NCBI RefSeq assembly: GCF_014851395.1
Contig: NW_024040707.1
Location: 15,113,457 to 15,177,456 of the forward strand
Source: Micropterus salmoides
Lineage: Eukaryota; Chordata; Actinopteri; Centrarchiformes; Centrarchidae
Length of the DNA stretch: 64,000 nt
Direction: 5' to 3'
Under the pieces are notes generated by a model. It saw only the letters and a list, made by a program, of their open reading frames with translations, did no database searches and was not told where the DNA came from. The position numbers were made by a program, and so were the translations under genes. Positions 42,201 through 50,285 of this stretch are shown piece by piece (the stretch's first letter is position 1; each line of letters starts with the position of its first letter).

Positions 42201-45200
42201 ATTGCCTCAAGTGATGTCACTTGAGTCAGCTTCAGTTGGGGCTGAAGACTACAAGCTTGAACGAGTAAGAGATCTGGGGGTGTGGAGTAGGAAAGAAGTT
42301 AGTTTAACAGCCCTCTGTAGCACGCTCTTCATCTGTGACTGAGGATAGAGGCTCAAAGCTCAAACCTGAATCTCCAACCAAACCGTCGACAGTGAAGCTG
42401 CATGGTGGGTAACATTGTGTGGAATAAAAAACACAGTTTCGCCAGTTCCGGTTTGTTTTAAACTGTCCACCGTTAGTACGATAATGTTAGGATTGCAATG
42501 CTAAATCAGTGGAATACTCTTACATGATCACACAGGTTTTAAACAAACTCCCAGTTTTCCTGAGAGAAAACAAAGACAAACTGTAAAATGATTATCAATT
42601 ACACTTTATAGACTGTGCCTTTTCCAATGTCAGCTGGGATTGGCTCCAGCCCCCCGCAACCCTGTGCACAGGATAAGCGGTTGACGATGGATGGATGGAC
42701 TTTACACACTGCTTGCCCTGGTTGACTTTGACTTACTGAATTTTAAGTAGTAATTTTCATTTGCAATGAGTGATTGCACAGGTGCTCACTTTTGTTTTAC
42801 CACCAAATAAAGTGGTTTAGATAATCTGGTTTAACTGCTGGTTATCGTAACCAGTGATGGCCAAAACTGTAAAAATAAGACCCATGTTGTAATAAATATC
42901 ACATAATCCTTGAAGATTTATGAATACTTTTCCAGTCAAGGATCTTTCAGGCACTGTCCCAGTTTATACAAACACACCCCTCTCTGTCTCCTCCCACTGT
43001 CCACTTTGTCTTTATTCCTCTCTCTGTGAGTCTTATATCCACAGGCTCAGGACAGGTGCAGCTGCAGAGCTGTGGTGGATCAGAGAGCTGATGATGGATG
43101 ACGGGAGATTGTGTGTGCGTGTGTGTGTTCAAGAGGATTGCTCGTGCATTATATTTATTGAGTGACACACTCCCCTCTGTGAGGAGGAAGGGGATGATGA
43201 TGGACAGAGGAAAGAGGTTAACAGCTTGTATGCTCTCTCACACGCACACACACACACGTAAAATCGCTGTATGACCCCTCTGAGCCACTGTAACTGAGAG
43301 GGTTAACACACTATTACCATATTATTTTACTACAGAGGCCAGAAACACATTTGGCTCCAACACCAATTGCGCCAAATGGTTGCTGTCTCCAGCAGACGAC
43401 GCAACGTATGCCAGGAAAACAACAAAGGGTGTATTTGTCTGTGTAAAGCTAACAATCTACACCCCCGTCTCCCCCACCATCCCACCCCCTGAGGTGCTGG
43501 CTCGCCTTCTGCTTCATCTGCAAGTTCACACACACAAATATAAACACTCACATGGACCCAAAAACATGCACACACTCACATGCACACATACAAATTGGAA
43601 TCCTGTGGCATTGCGGAAGCGCCACACTGGAAAGGAGCTATTATTTCCCATGAGTGTGACCTGATCAGAAGAAAGTTTGTGTTTGTGTGCTATGGGGGTT
43701 TTGAGGAAAGGGTTAACAACGTTAAAGAGATGTGATCGTTCCTTGACTAGAGTTGCCAGTTCCTAGATTTAACACAGCAAAAATTTCCTCTCTGTTTAAT
43801 TCCAGTAATACTTTTCTGTGGAGAGGCATCAGTGTTTTTCATTTTTGTTATTGGGAGACATCTACTGCATACACAATTCTCCATATCTGTTAGCCCCCTT
43901 CCTACTCACATGTCCATCATGTAGGCAGAAAATAGACACCACCGACCCTCCTACGGTGGACTATCTGCCCACATGCTCAGAGAGACACAGGGTTTGAGAT
44001 AAATAAATAAATTGTTTTTGGATTCAGATCCAGCTTGTGCACATATGTCTAGCTGTAAACGGATGGATGGAAGCCACCCTGGCATTCTCTGCACCAGCCC
44101 AACTCTTTGGGTATCCTGCATGCTGAGCTTAGTCAGGCCTGCTTCTTCGAGTGGACACACACGCAAGCACGCAAGCACGCACACACACACACGCACACAC
44201 ACACAACTGCACACATGTCTAGTCTTAATGTAAATAGGGGATGGACCATGCTACTCGCTCTCTCTCTTCCTCCTCTGAAAAAAAATCCCTGCTCCTGGAT
44301 GTTATGAACTGGACAATACAGTGGCCCAGTGGCATCATTTGTATGGTTGCTTATCTCAGATATGACAATACAGCCACATGTCCTGGGTGATTTAAGTAAT
44401 CGTCTGATAAATTTCATCCACTCTGAATAGCCAAACACGGAGGTATAATTATATAGCGTGACTCGCTGTGCATCAGGCAGCAAGAATGAGACTGTAATTC
44501 ACTTTGCAATTTACATGAAGATGAGAAAAAAAATGAAATAAAAAATTATACCATTTAAAATGCAGATCACCCCTTGTAATTGATAGTGTCACAGGCCTGT
44601 AGCTGACAGCCTACATAACAATGCACTGCAAACTCCTGACAAATGGAAATGGATGCAAACATTATCAATCAATTCAGCTATTGTACTGTACATACCCCAC
44701 CTAAAACATTCACAAATTCACAAAGTCAACAAATTGGGATTCAGGATGTCTTACAGTAAAATGTGGAGTGGTTTAACCTTGCTCTATCTCCATTTTCAGG
44801 ATGGAATGAAGGATTTGTGTGAGTAATTAGTATTCCTAATTTAAAGCAGTTGTATGAACCATTCACTGCCACTAAATGTCGCACTAGAGCACCATCATCT
44901 CAGACCAAAGCAAATGGGCACTACGGCACACCAGACTCCACTGAGAAAAAAAGGATTTTGACCTTGCAGATCATTGTTAAATACATTTCATTCAAACTGG
45001 ACAGAAACAAAATAAAATTCACCCAAACCATCGTTGTTAGTCTTTCCTTAGTTCCAGCAATCACCAACTCTGTTTGGTCTAAAGAAATCCTTAGTTCATG
45101 GTGTTAACTGAAACAATAACCAACCATTGTATCACTCTCCACAGTGAAGGACTCACATGCACTATAACGTGCATGCTCGGCCAGACCGGCTACCAAAACA

Positions 45201-47820
45201 AAGATGGGAGAAGCTCAGATGAAAACACGCGTTTAGGGAGTGTGATGTCATTCTCTGCTGAGGACGCCATTACTCTTTACATATTAGTAGTTTGTTGCTA
45301 TATTAATGTTCAAAATATCATATACAAAGTTTTTGTACTTTTATTTTTTGTGATTACATTCCCACTAACAGTTCGGTAATCCAGTTCTGAATAAAATAGC
45401 ATAAAATATTGTGAAAAGATCAACATCTCAGACAAAATCTTCTCAAATACGAGTCTCTGCCCTAAAATGCAAGATGAGTGTTAAGCCACGTTTCCACCAA
45501 GCTGTCCAGCTCAATTTAGTTCAGTTTGTTACACATTACAACGGTTATTTTCATTGTTTCCATTGGCAAACGTTGTTGATGAAACCAGCAGAACCACTCA
45601 ATTTCCCGATTTTTTTTGTTACCCTTCTGTTGAGGTACCTAGCACACTGACCCGAGACTTAAAGACACCTTGTTGTATTACACCTTGTAATAAACAGCCA
45701 CATACTGAGAAGAGAGAACACAAAACATTCACTGTGTGTTCATTTGTTTACTGTGTCACATTAGATACAATGTCACACTACTCCTGTGGTTGACGCAATT
45801 ACTATCCGGTAACAACCCCTCCTGCATTTGAGAGTACTCTCTGCAGTCGAAATGCAAAACATATCTAGGGTTTAAGTATGTAGTAAGGTATTGGTTTCAA
45901 AAGTGTTTGGTCGAAAAGTGGCTTTAGTGAATCTGGTTCTAAATCAAGCCCTGTGTATGTCTTCAAACTGTGTATGTCTTCATAAGGACCAACACTCTTC
46001 AAAGTTTAAATGGCATAGCACATTGTCAGGGTGGCATCAATGCCCAAGGCACTGAGTAAATTAATGATGCTTAAGTAAACTATGGATTAATTATAGATAG
46101 CCCAATGTGTCACTGTGCATATATGCATATCTGACTGAGTGTCCTAACTGCAGCCATGCTAATAAAGAGCTAACCTGCTTTAGAAGACAGAGGACAGATG
46201 GAAAACAACTTGGCACCATACTGATGCTCTCACACACACATTATTGCCCTTGAGCATAGAGAGGCACTGATTAGGCTTCACTTAAGTTAGTTAGCCCGGA
46301 GGAAACAACAGCCATCCAAGCACTGGACAGAGAAAGGGGCAGAACAACAACAAAAACAACACAAACAATCGAAAAATGCTAAAGAGCTTTTCATACATAG
46401 AACATTAATGGCTTTACAGTATATCTCAGAGGCTCAAAACACACATTTGTTTTAGGCTGAGGCTGCATGAACGTGATCTCATTTGCAAAGATGTTTGATC
46501 AGTGTCAGCTTGTTCTCGCAGAACTTTGGTGATTTGCTGTGATATCCAAACGACACAATCAGTCACCAGAGAACCCAAACATTTTCTGTCAACAGCTTCT
46601 CAAATATGTCGATTTGCTGCTTTTCGCTGTTTTACATTATAATGAAGTGAAAATCTTTGGGTCTTGGACTGTTGTTCAGACAAAGCAAACAACTTTATGA
46701 CATTTAATAGACCAAACAATTAATTGATTAGTTGAGAAAATAATCTGCAATAAAAGTAATTGGTTTTGCAGCTCTAATTCAAACACATTTTTGTCGTCTA
46801 GACAACAAGAGCTGATGCCTTTTTTTTATAGCAAATTTGTAATATTTTCCATATTCAGTTGAGCTTGTTTGGGTTTTAAGTTAATAAAATGGTTTGGATT
46901 ATGGTGAAGGTGTGCATTTTGTTATGGTTTTGCTTAAATTATTGTAAGAAAAAAACACTCCGACAAAACAAACAAAAACACACCTTGGTCAAGTCCTGGG
47001 GCCCCACTACTTTGATTTCATACACAACAGAACAGCATATTTATTTTTGTACAAAAGAGCACATCTGCTCACAGCATCTGTTTACAGCTTTTTATCAAAC
47101 ACAAGAATGAAGAACAAAGATATGCTGCCTCATTGTTGTATTCCTGAGCTGGATACTGGCTGTAATTTATCCAGGTGCAGCAGGTGCTGGCCCACAAATA
47201 TAGAACATCAAGTAACCTACAAAATGACCAACGAAAAGCACTGAACTTCAATAGGCCTATTGTTCTATTTTCAGTACACCAAAGAATCTGTGGGCTTATC
47301 TGCAATGAATATTAATATAGGCTACTCCTAAACATTGCATGAATTAAACACTTATATGTAGATGAATTTCAGCTCCACAGCTTTGTGACTGCATGGGTCA
47401 TTCATTCGTTTCTAAGTGGATTATGTCAAATTGAAGTTAGCCTGACAGAAAATAAATCTGAAATATGGTCAGAAACAACTTTGATGGTTTGTTTTGGTCA
47501 GTATAATGAAGATACAGCAGGTTATTCTAAAATCAAGGAAATTATGCCTGTATTGCAGCATACAGTAAGGCTTTTGTCCATATTTCAATGCGTTTTTTAA
47601 AGAAACTAATTTCAGAATAAGCACATGTCCCTATGGAAATCCTGTTTGAATATACTGCTGAGGTCTAATGTGAGATTTTAAAACAATCTGAAAGTGCTGT
47701 ATGGTCAATGTGAAGTAATTTTTGAGTGCCACGTTAAGTCCCTGTTTAAATACTGTGGGGCTTGTTATATGCTTTAGAGAAGGGAAAGGAATAGTAAGCG
47801 CTCTTACCGTCCACAGCCAT
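4736..47820 (-). CDS. samd10: samd10, SAM-domain protein, whole gene span (4 exons, 171 aa)
   Basis: The coding sequence joins 47820-47808, 22481-22297, 11116-10948 and 4884-4736, all on the minus strand with GT-AG introns and matching phases (1, 0, 1). The 516 nt encode 171 residues plus TAA. Exons 3 and 4 carry a complete sterile alpha motif at about residues 90-158. It begins LWTQQDVCKWLKKHCPHNY and continues with ITG-RALLRLNGEKLERMGI, which is the SAMD10/SAMD12 signature. The upstream part (FSFCR, LEHTVSAEE, LTWHD, KLLQQPGT) matches SAMD10 rather than SAMD12. SAM domains generally bind other proteins; the role of SAMD10 is poorly known and nothing here adds to it. No signal peptide or membrane segment is seen. 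Human SAMD10 is about 202 aa, and the difference lies mainly at the N terminus. The gene diverges from prpf6. Teleosts may carry a and b paralogues, which I cannot separate here. Confidence 0.92.
5145..5310. mobile_element. dispersed teleost repeat, copy 1
   Basis: It starts TGTATTTGTATAGCACCTTT and continues with 'cttgcccaaggacacttcaacatg' and 'ggggattgaaccgccgat', phrases familiar from an abundant non-coding fish repeat. A second copy with the same opening lies at 28086. The class (probably a non-autonomous element) is not certain. Confidence 0.55.
5885..5957. repeat. (AC)n microsatellite
   Basis: An uninterrupted AC run of 73 bp. Long Thr-His or Cys-Val open frames across it are artefacts. 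Confidence 0.98.
7782..7803. repeat. (AC)n microsatellite
   Basis: Eleven AC units, about 110 bp before the opposite-sense GT tract at 7910. Confidence 0.95.
7910..8002. repeat. (TG)n microsatellite, slightly interrupted
   Basis: A GT run of about 93 bp with a few GC or AT interruptions near both ends. Confidence 0.97.
10493..10513. repeat. (GT)n microsatellite
   Basis: A short GT run at the end of a longer GT-rich stretch (about 10350-10513). Confidence 0.9.
10948..11116 (-). CDS. samd10: samd10 coding exon 3, first half of SAM domain
   Basis: This 169-nt exon lies between an acceptor CTGTTTTTCAG and a donor ACAG|GTACTG. It enters in phase 0 and leaves in phase 1. It encodes residues 67-122 plus one base. 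YHTSPTLSSLSKPVVLW leads into the SAM domain (QQDVCKWLKKHCPHNYLTYVEAF, SHHAIT). The Trp at about residue 92 and the W-L pair at about 100-101 are core SAM positions. This is the most conserved piece of the gene and the clearest identification. Confidence 0.96.
13040..13190 (-). mobile_element. teleost MITE family A, copy 1 (reverse)
   Basis: Reverse-complemented, it reads 'taatgctaagctaagcggct', then 'gacatgagagtggtatcgat' and 'ctcctcatctaac'. The same order of phrases occurs in forward orientation at 14835 and in part at 33760. It has no coding capacity. Confidence 0.6.
13380..13690 (+). pseudogene. Tc1-like transposase fragment (C-terminal part), decayed
   Basis: The plus strand encodes remnants of a Tc1/mariner DDE transposase: QQDN..CHKAK (around the second catalytic Asp), then, in another frame, LDKHVRSMGAPPRNLKDLK and QTPQHTF.SLVESMPRRVR. 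The frame changes before about 13430. In the frame of the later motifs, the region that would be the 'LNPIEHLWD' signature carries two TAG codons. It cannot encode an active enzyme, and the N-terminal DNA-binding half is missing. Confidence 0.75.
14830..14960 (+). mobile_element. teleost MITE family A, copy 2
   Basis: It contains 'actttatgctaagctataag', 'ggcttcatatgtattatgag' and 'tatcaatcttctcat', and ends in 'gaccattcctttaa', the terminal phrase of this family. It is collinear with copies 1 (reverse) and 3. Confidence 0.6.
15627..16970 (-). mobile_element. Tc1-like DNA transposon, nearly full length, degenerate
   Basis: The terminal inverted repeats are clear. The left end reads CTGCTCACAAAAATTAAGGG and the right end, inverted, CTGCTCAAAAAAATATGGGT; a TA follows the right end (16971-16972). 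At about 1.34 kb it has a typical Tc1-like length. The transposase gene runs on the minus strand and its C-terminal end at 16035-15826 reads PCSPDLNPIENL, then IPQDTIRRLIRSMPRPCREC, matching Tc1 transposases. Upstream, recognisable pieces fall in different frames, so it is a pseudogene. There is no sign of host domestication. It sits in samd10 intron 2, in the same orientation as the gene. Confidence 0.85.
15826..16035 (-). pseudogene. Tc1-like transposase C-terminal remnant
   Basis: This is the longest intact piece of the transposase in the 15627-16970 element: a 69-codon open frame holding the SPDLNPIE signature next to the last acidic catalytic residue, and the terminal IRSMPRPCRECIQAGGGHTHY. 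The rest of the enzyme is interrupted by frameshifts. Confidence 0.8.
19675..19915 (+). mobile_element. Tc1-like element family B, internally deleted relic
   Basis: The start 'tcagacaatggacaaattaa' looks like the outer end of a Tc1-like element. It is followed within about 90 bp by C-terminal transposase remnants: CAQRLTEWFGEYGNYV, then SPDLNTFKHL. The N-terminal and central coding parts are missing, so a large internal deletion is implied. The same remnant occurs at about 53640-53935. Confidence 0.6.
20434..20472. repeat. (AC)n microsatellite
   Basis: AC run with one G interruption. Confidence 0.95.
22297..22481 (-). CDS. samd10: samd10 coding exon 2
   Basis: This 185-nt exon is flanked by a pyrimidine-rich acceptor (CTCCTCTCAG just above 22481) and the donor CAG|GTATAAAG (intron begins at 22296). 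It enters in phase 1 and leaves in phase 0. It encodes residues 5-66, including the SAMD10-type segments FSFCRASLEHTVSAEE, SNLTWHDGRGQK and KLLQQPGTEG. This is the low-complexity, probably disordered part upstream of the SAM domain. The flanking intron sequence translates into Phe/Leu-rich nonsense, which supports the chosen boundary. Confidence 0.93.
27989..28300. mobile_element. possible hAT-like non-autonomous element containing repeat copy at 28079
   Basis: The left end CAGTGGTTTTGATG and the right end, inverted, GAGTGGTTCTTAAAG resemble the CAGTGGTTCT ends of hAT elements. No clear 8-bp target duplication is seen. Another dispersed repeat lies inside it. This is a weak call. Confidence 0.35.
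28079..28215. mobile_element. dispersed teleost repeat, copy 2
   Basis: It shares 'tatttgtatagcaccttt', 'ctagtctttt' and 'actcaaagtgcttttacact' with the copy at 5145 and continues with 'cacatccatacactggcaga'. It is 3'-truncated relative to copy 1. Confidence 0.55.
29110..29890. other. possible unclassified repeat-derived stretch
   Basis: Several phrases (for example 'gtggagcaattagcagctaa' at 29822 and 'cagtgatttattgaccaaag' at 29361) are familiar from dispersed fish repeats, but I cannot define ends or a class. The open frames on the minus strand here show no protein-family motif. Confidence 0.3.
29893..30335. mobile_element. foldback MITE with TTAGGA/TCCTAA subrepeats
   Basis: The left end GGGGCTGTATTACAGAAAG is matched by the inverted right end GGGGTCGTATTACAGAAAC, followed in both by TTCCTA. 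Inside, variants of CCTAA and TTAGG recur in both orientations, and 'ttctgtaatac' or its complement appears at both ends and again inside (about 29974 and 30170). This looks like a compound foldback element. There is no coding capacity. Confidence 0.75.
33200..33259. repeat. (CA)n microsatellite
   Basis: CA run of about 60 bp, interrupted once near the end. Confidence 0.97.
33571..33800 (+). mobile_element. teleost MITE family A, copy 3
   Basis: It opens with 'aaatggttcaacattttggg', which looks like the terminal repeat of this family (compare 'gaccattccttta' at the end of copy 2). It closes with 'ctgtttccagtctttatgct' and 'aagctaggctta', as in copies 1 and 2. The interior is diverged. Confidence 0.55.
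33990..34012. repeat. (GTAG)n short tandem repeat
   Basis: About five GGTA units, the last imperfect. Confidence 0.85.
34640..35313. mobile_element. hAT-like non-autonomous DNA transposon
   Basis: The left end TAGGGCTGACC and the inverted right end TAGGTCTGTCC form short inverted repeats of hAT type. The flanking octamers ATAAATGC and GTAAATAC agree at 6 of 8 positions, as expected for a decayed 8-bp duplication. The sub-terminal phrases 'gtcaaagattcgatgcttc' and 'gattcgactatgtaaatcct' also pair loosely. There is no transposase. Confidence 0.65.
35208..35218. repeat. poly-C run
   Basis: Run of about 11 C residues inside the hAT-like element. Confidence 0.85.
40904..40917. repeat. poly-G run (G14)
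   Basis: Fourteen G residues follow a T-run inside a GT-rich island (about 40240-41150). Confidence 0.95.
41195..41546 (-). mobile_element. 3' end of a non-LTR-type teleost repeat, copy 1
   Basis: It begins with the (TCCA)n tail, then 'tgtcaacctcttatcctg' and 'ggtacaccctggacaggt', and runs through 'gcatgtctttggatggtggg' and 'ggagaacatgcaaactccac' to 'aaccgctgcatcaccgtgcc'. This is a very abundant repeat in fish genomes. The short tandem tail at one end, shared with a much shorter copy at 42631, fits a LINE or SINE 3' end; the exact family is not certain. Confidence 0.7.
42631..42700 (+). mobile_element. 3' end of the same non-LTR-type repeat, copy 2 (5'-truncated)
   Basis: 'cagctgggattggctccagc' and 'ggataagcggttgacg' end in (ATGG)n. 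This is the reverse complement of the tail-proximal part of the 41195 copy. At only about 70 bp it is typical of a 5'-truncated insertion. Confidence 0.65.
44155..44206. repeat. CA-rich tract with CACGCAAG units
   Basis: CA repeat with several CGCAAG interruptions. Confidence 0.9.
46480..46780. mobile_element. probable teleost non-autonomous DNA element
   Basis: 'aatagaccaaacaattaatt', 'gattagttgagaaaataatc' and 'tttgcagctctaatt' are the closing phrases of an abundant fish repeat. The left boundary is unclear. There is no coding capacity. Confidence 0.5.
47808..47820 (-). CDS. samd10: samd10 coding exon 1 (start codon and 13 nt)
   Basis: This exon encodes M-A-V-D plus the first base of the next codon and ends at a good donor, G|GTAAGAG (intron begins at 47807). 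The ATG has A at -3 and G at +4, a strong Kozak context. An in-frame TGA lies 16 codons upstream, so this is the first possible start in the exon. The joined reading MAVDAASSFSFCR resembles the human ...DVDATAHFSFCR, which supports both the splice and the frame. In human the comparable N-terminal part is about 30 residues longer, so a further upstream exon with another start cannot be excluded. Confidence 0.8.
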
Positions 47821-48171
47821 AGTCGGTCTCAGCGTATATCTCTCCGTGGTGTCAACAGGACTCTCCCATCATTCTGCCAGATGGATGAAATGTACTGAGT
47901 GTGAGGATAAAGAGCGCTTCTTGCCCTCTCTAACCTACTATGTGGGCATGGAGGCAGCTCTCACTGTAGTCGCACTGAGAGAAACAGAGAAACCTGGATC
48001 ACACTCTGCCTCTCTGTCGGTTCACGGCCATTTGTTGTCCGGGACGCCGGGACCAGTCCGATATGAAGCGGCTCCTTCTGAATCTCCGCCTCCCTCTCCG
48101 TACCTGACAGCTCGGAGACAAAAGGTCATTACGCCCCGACACCAGCTGTTACGGGAAACAGACTAGATCCT

Positions 48172-48215
<44 letters not shown>

Positions 48216-48220
48216 GAGCA
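47821..48220 (-). promoter_or_regulatory. samd10 5' UTR and promoter-side region with (CT)n tract
   Basis: Immediately upstream of the samd10 start the DNA is richer in G+C and CpG than its surroundings, especially 48000-48140 (for example GTCCGGGACGCCGGGACC). It ends in an almost pure CT dinucleotide run at 48173-48213, which reads as GA on the samd10 strand. I see no TATA box. A CpG-rich region with a GA tract fits a TATA-less vertebrate promoter. The transcription start site cannot be placed from sequence alone. Confidence 0.5.
48173..48213. repeat. (CT)n microsatellite
   Basis: About 20 uninterrupted CT units lie roughly 350 bp upstream of the samd10 start codon. Confidence 0.97.
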
Positions 48221-50119
48221 CAAACAGGCACGCACTCAAACGCCCCATTCAGTCATTATGGCAACCATAGGCTACAACAGGAACATTACTTGGGATCTTT
48301 TTTAAAAACTAAATACATTCCAGAAAAATATAATTCATCATATAGAAATAACTTTCAATATGATTCCTTAATGTGTGTGGCACAAAGCTGTCAAAACAAC
48401 CATAATGATAATATTAAAGTTCCTGTCCACTATACAGTTTGTCCCATGCAAATTTAATTTTGGTGTGAAGTGTACTGATTATAGTTACTGTGAACTGAAA
48501 CTTTGGCCAATGCTAAAACTTAGCCACACAAATATGGTACAGTCAGTTTCACATGGGTATCAGTATCCTATTTTAATAACTGTGTCTGCCTCTCCAATCC
48601 ACACTTTAAAATTATGACATTTGTCAAGCAGGTTGTACTCTCATACTTTTCTCCTCTATGACTATTGATAAAATCGTACTCAACACCTCAACTGTAGAGA
48701 TTTAGGAAATGCAGGCTGTGCTTTGAACAGAAACTCATCATCAAAAGGAGTGCAATCCTCCTATTTTTCCAGAAAACTTAAATTCAGAGATCTTCTGAAA
48801 TACTTGTCTTTGATTCTCACTGTAAAGTAAGTAAACACAGGAAGGAGAAGGTATTCCTTTATTGTACAGTGGCAGCAATGAAAGCTGCTGTGTGTACCTT
48901 GTCTTTTTACTTTAGCAGGTTGAAAACTTTCAGCCACAAACCATCGTCTTGCATTCACCACTACTTCTCTATGCAGCCATGCAAATTCAAAAGTGAACCC
49001 CCGTCTCATACTAACATAAACAAGCCACGCATTCATGAATAGAGCAAGTAAGTCAGCCAGCAAGTCGACAATATGGATCAGCTTTGCTATGCAGCTCTTT
49101 GTGTTTACTTTAACTTAGCTTCAGAGGCAAACACTTTGAAGATTTCTGTTGATTTAAGTTTTTTTTAAAGCTGTAGGAGACTTGTACTCCTCGACCCACA
49201 AGGTTGCCATTTCTCTGCTAAAATTATGTATTGCACTTCCATAAAGTTGGGCGTCTCACAGGAAAAAGGATTTAAAAAAGAATGGTCAATATCGAAGCAG
49301 CAGAGGTTGAGATATCCTGACTTTTAGTCCCTAGTAGAGTCAAGCTCCAAAAACACCCAATCCTATAATTGAAACTGGTAGCAAGTGGCCCAGAACGACA
49401 TTTACTTTAAAGTGACAAAGGCTGTGGCCATATAACGCAGAATTTTGATTAAAAGCCTAGTCCAGTTTTACTGGCCTGGTGTAGCTGATTTTGACAAATA
49501 AATGCAGGTCTCAATAAGAAGTTCTCTGGATGTACAAAACCTCTTAAAGCCCACTGGGTCACTTGCTTGAGCTAGTTCTAAGCTGCTTAGATTGTGCATA
49601 CTATAAATATAAACTTTTGTAAATATGGACATGATACACATTGTTCGATTAGTTAGATTCTCCACAATTCAGTTGTTTAGTTCATTTTACGGACACAATG
49701 AGCACCGATGTGTTATTCGTTCAGATTTACCAGCATGGTAAAGGTATTATAGGCCTGTCCCAAATGTAGGCATGGTGAGTTCAGTGATTAAGCTAATAAA
49801 AGCTTGTGTTATTCATTTCTAAATTTTATAGTAATTATATTAATTATTTAAACCGAAACCAAGATCTTTCCCTAAACCTAACAAAGTTGTTTTTTGCTAA
49901 ACCTTGCCACACTGAAATAGAGTATAGTGTCACATCATGAAACAACTTTTTTTTCAACAGTGATGGTGCGATCCATTTACCTCCAGTTAATAAGTTGGAA
50001 AACCTCATTCAGCCAACATAGCCTGGTTAGCCATTGTTACCAGCGCCGGTTGATAAGGGTACTCATACTAAACATAGTAACACAAGTGCTAATAAACAGT
50101 TTAAACTACAGCTTTCACT

Positions 50120-50285
50120 GTTGATATAAAGAGCAACCATCTTGGAGCACAAAGTCGCAGGTAGTGCGGTTCTCCCGAATTTCCGAGAAGGAAATCTGAC
50201 TGAAGAGGGCGTTCCAGTTGAAATTTCGGACTAGGAATTCAGAAATTCCGACTTCACCGTACAACTGGAATGCACCATGATTTGT
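50120..50285. mobile_element. small foldback repeat
   Basis: GCGTTCCAGTTG at 50209-50220 is inverted as CAACTGGAATGC at 50262-50273, with further internal 'gaaatttcgga'/'agaaattccga' symmetry. The wording resembles a dispersed fish repeat, but its ends are not defined. Confidence 0.45.

Larger units (their letters stand above)
22482..47807 (-). other. samd10 intron 1 (25.3 kb)
   Basis: The longest intron in the window. Listed separately are repeats at 27989, 28079, 29893, 33200, 33571, 33990, 34640, 41195, 42631, 44155 and 46480. The stretches 22.5-27.9 kb, 30.4-33.1 kb, 35.4-40.2 kb and 42.8-46.4 kb hold no coding exon or repeat family that I can name. Conserved regulatory elements may be present, but a single sequence cannot show them. 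Confidence 0.85.
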
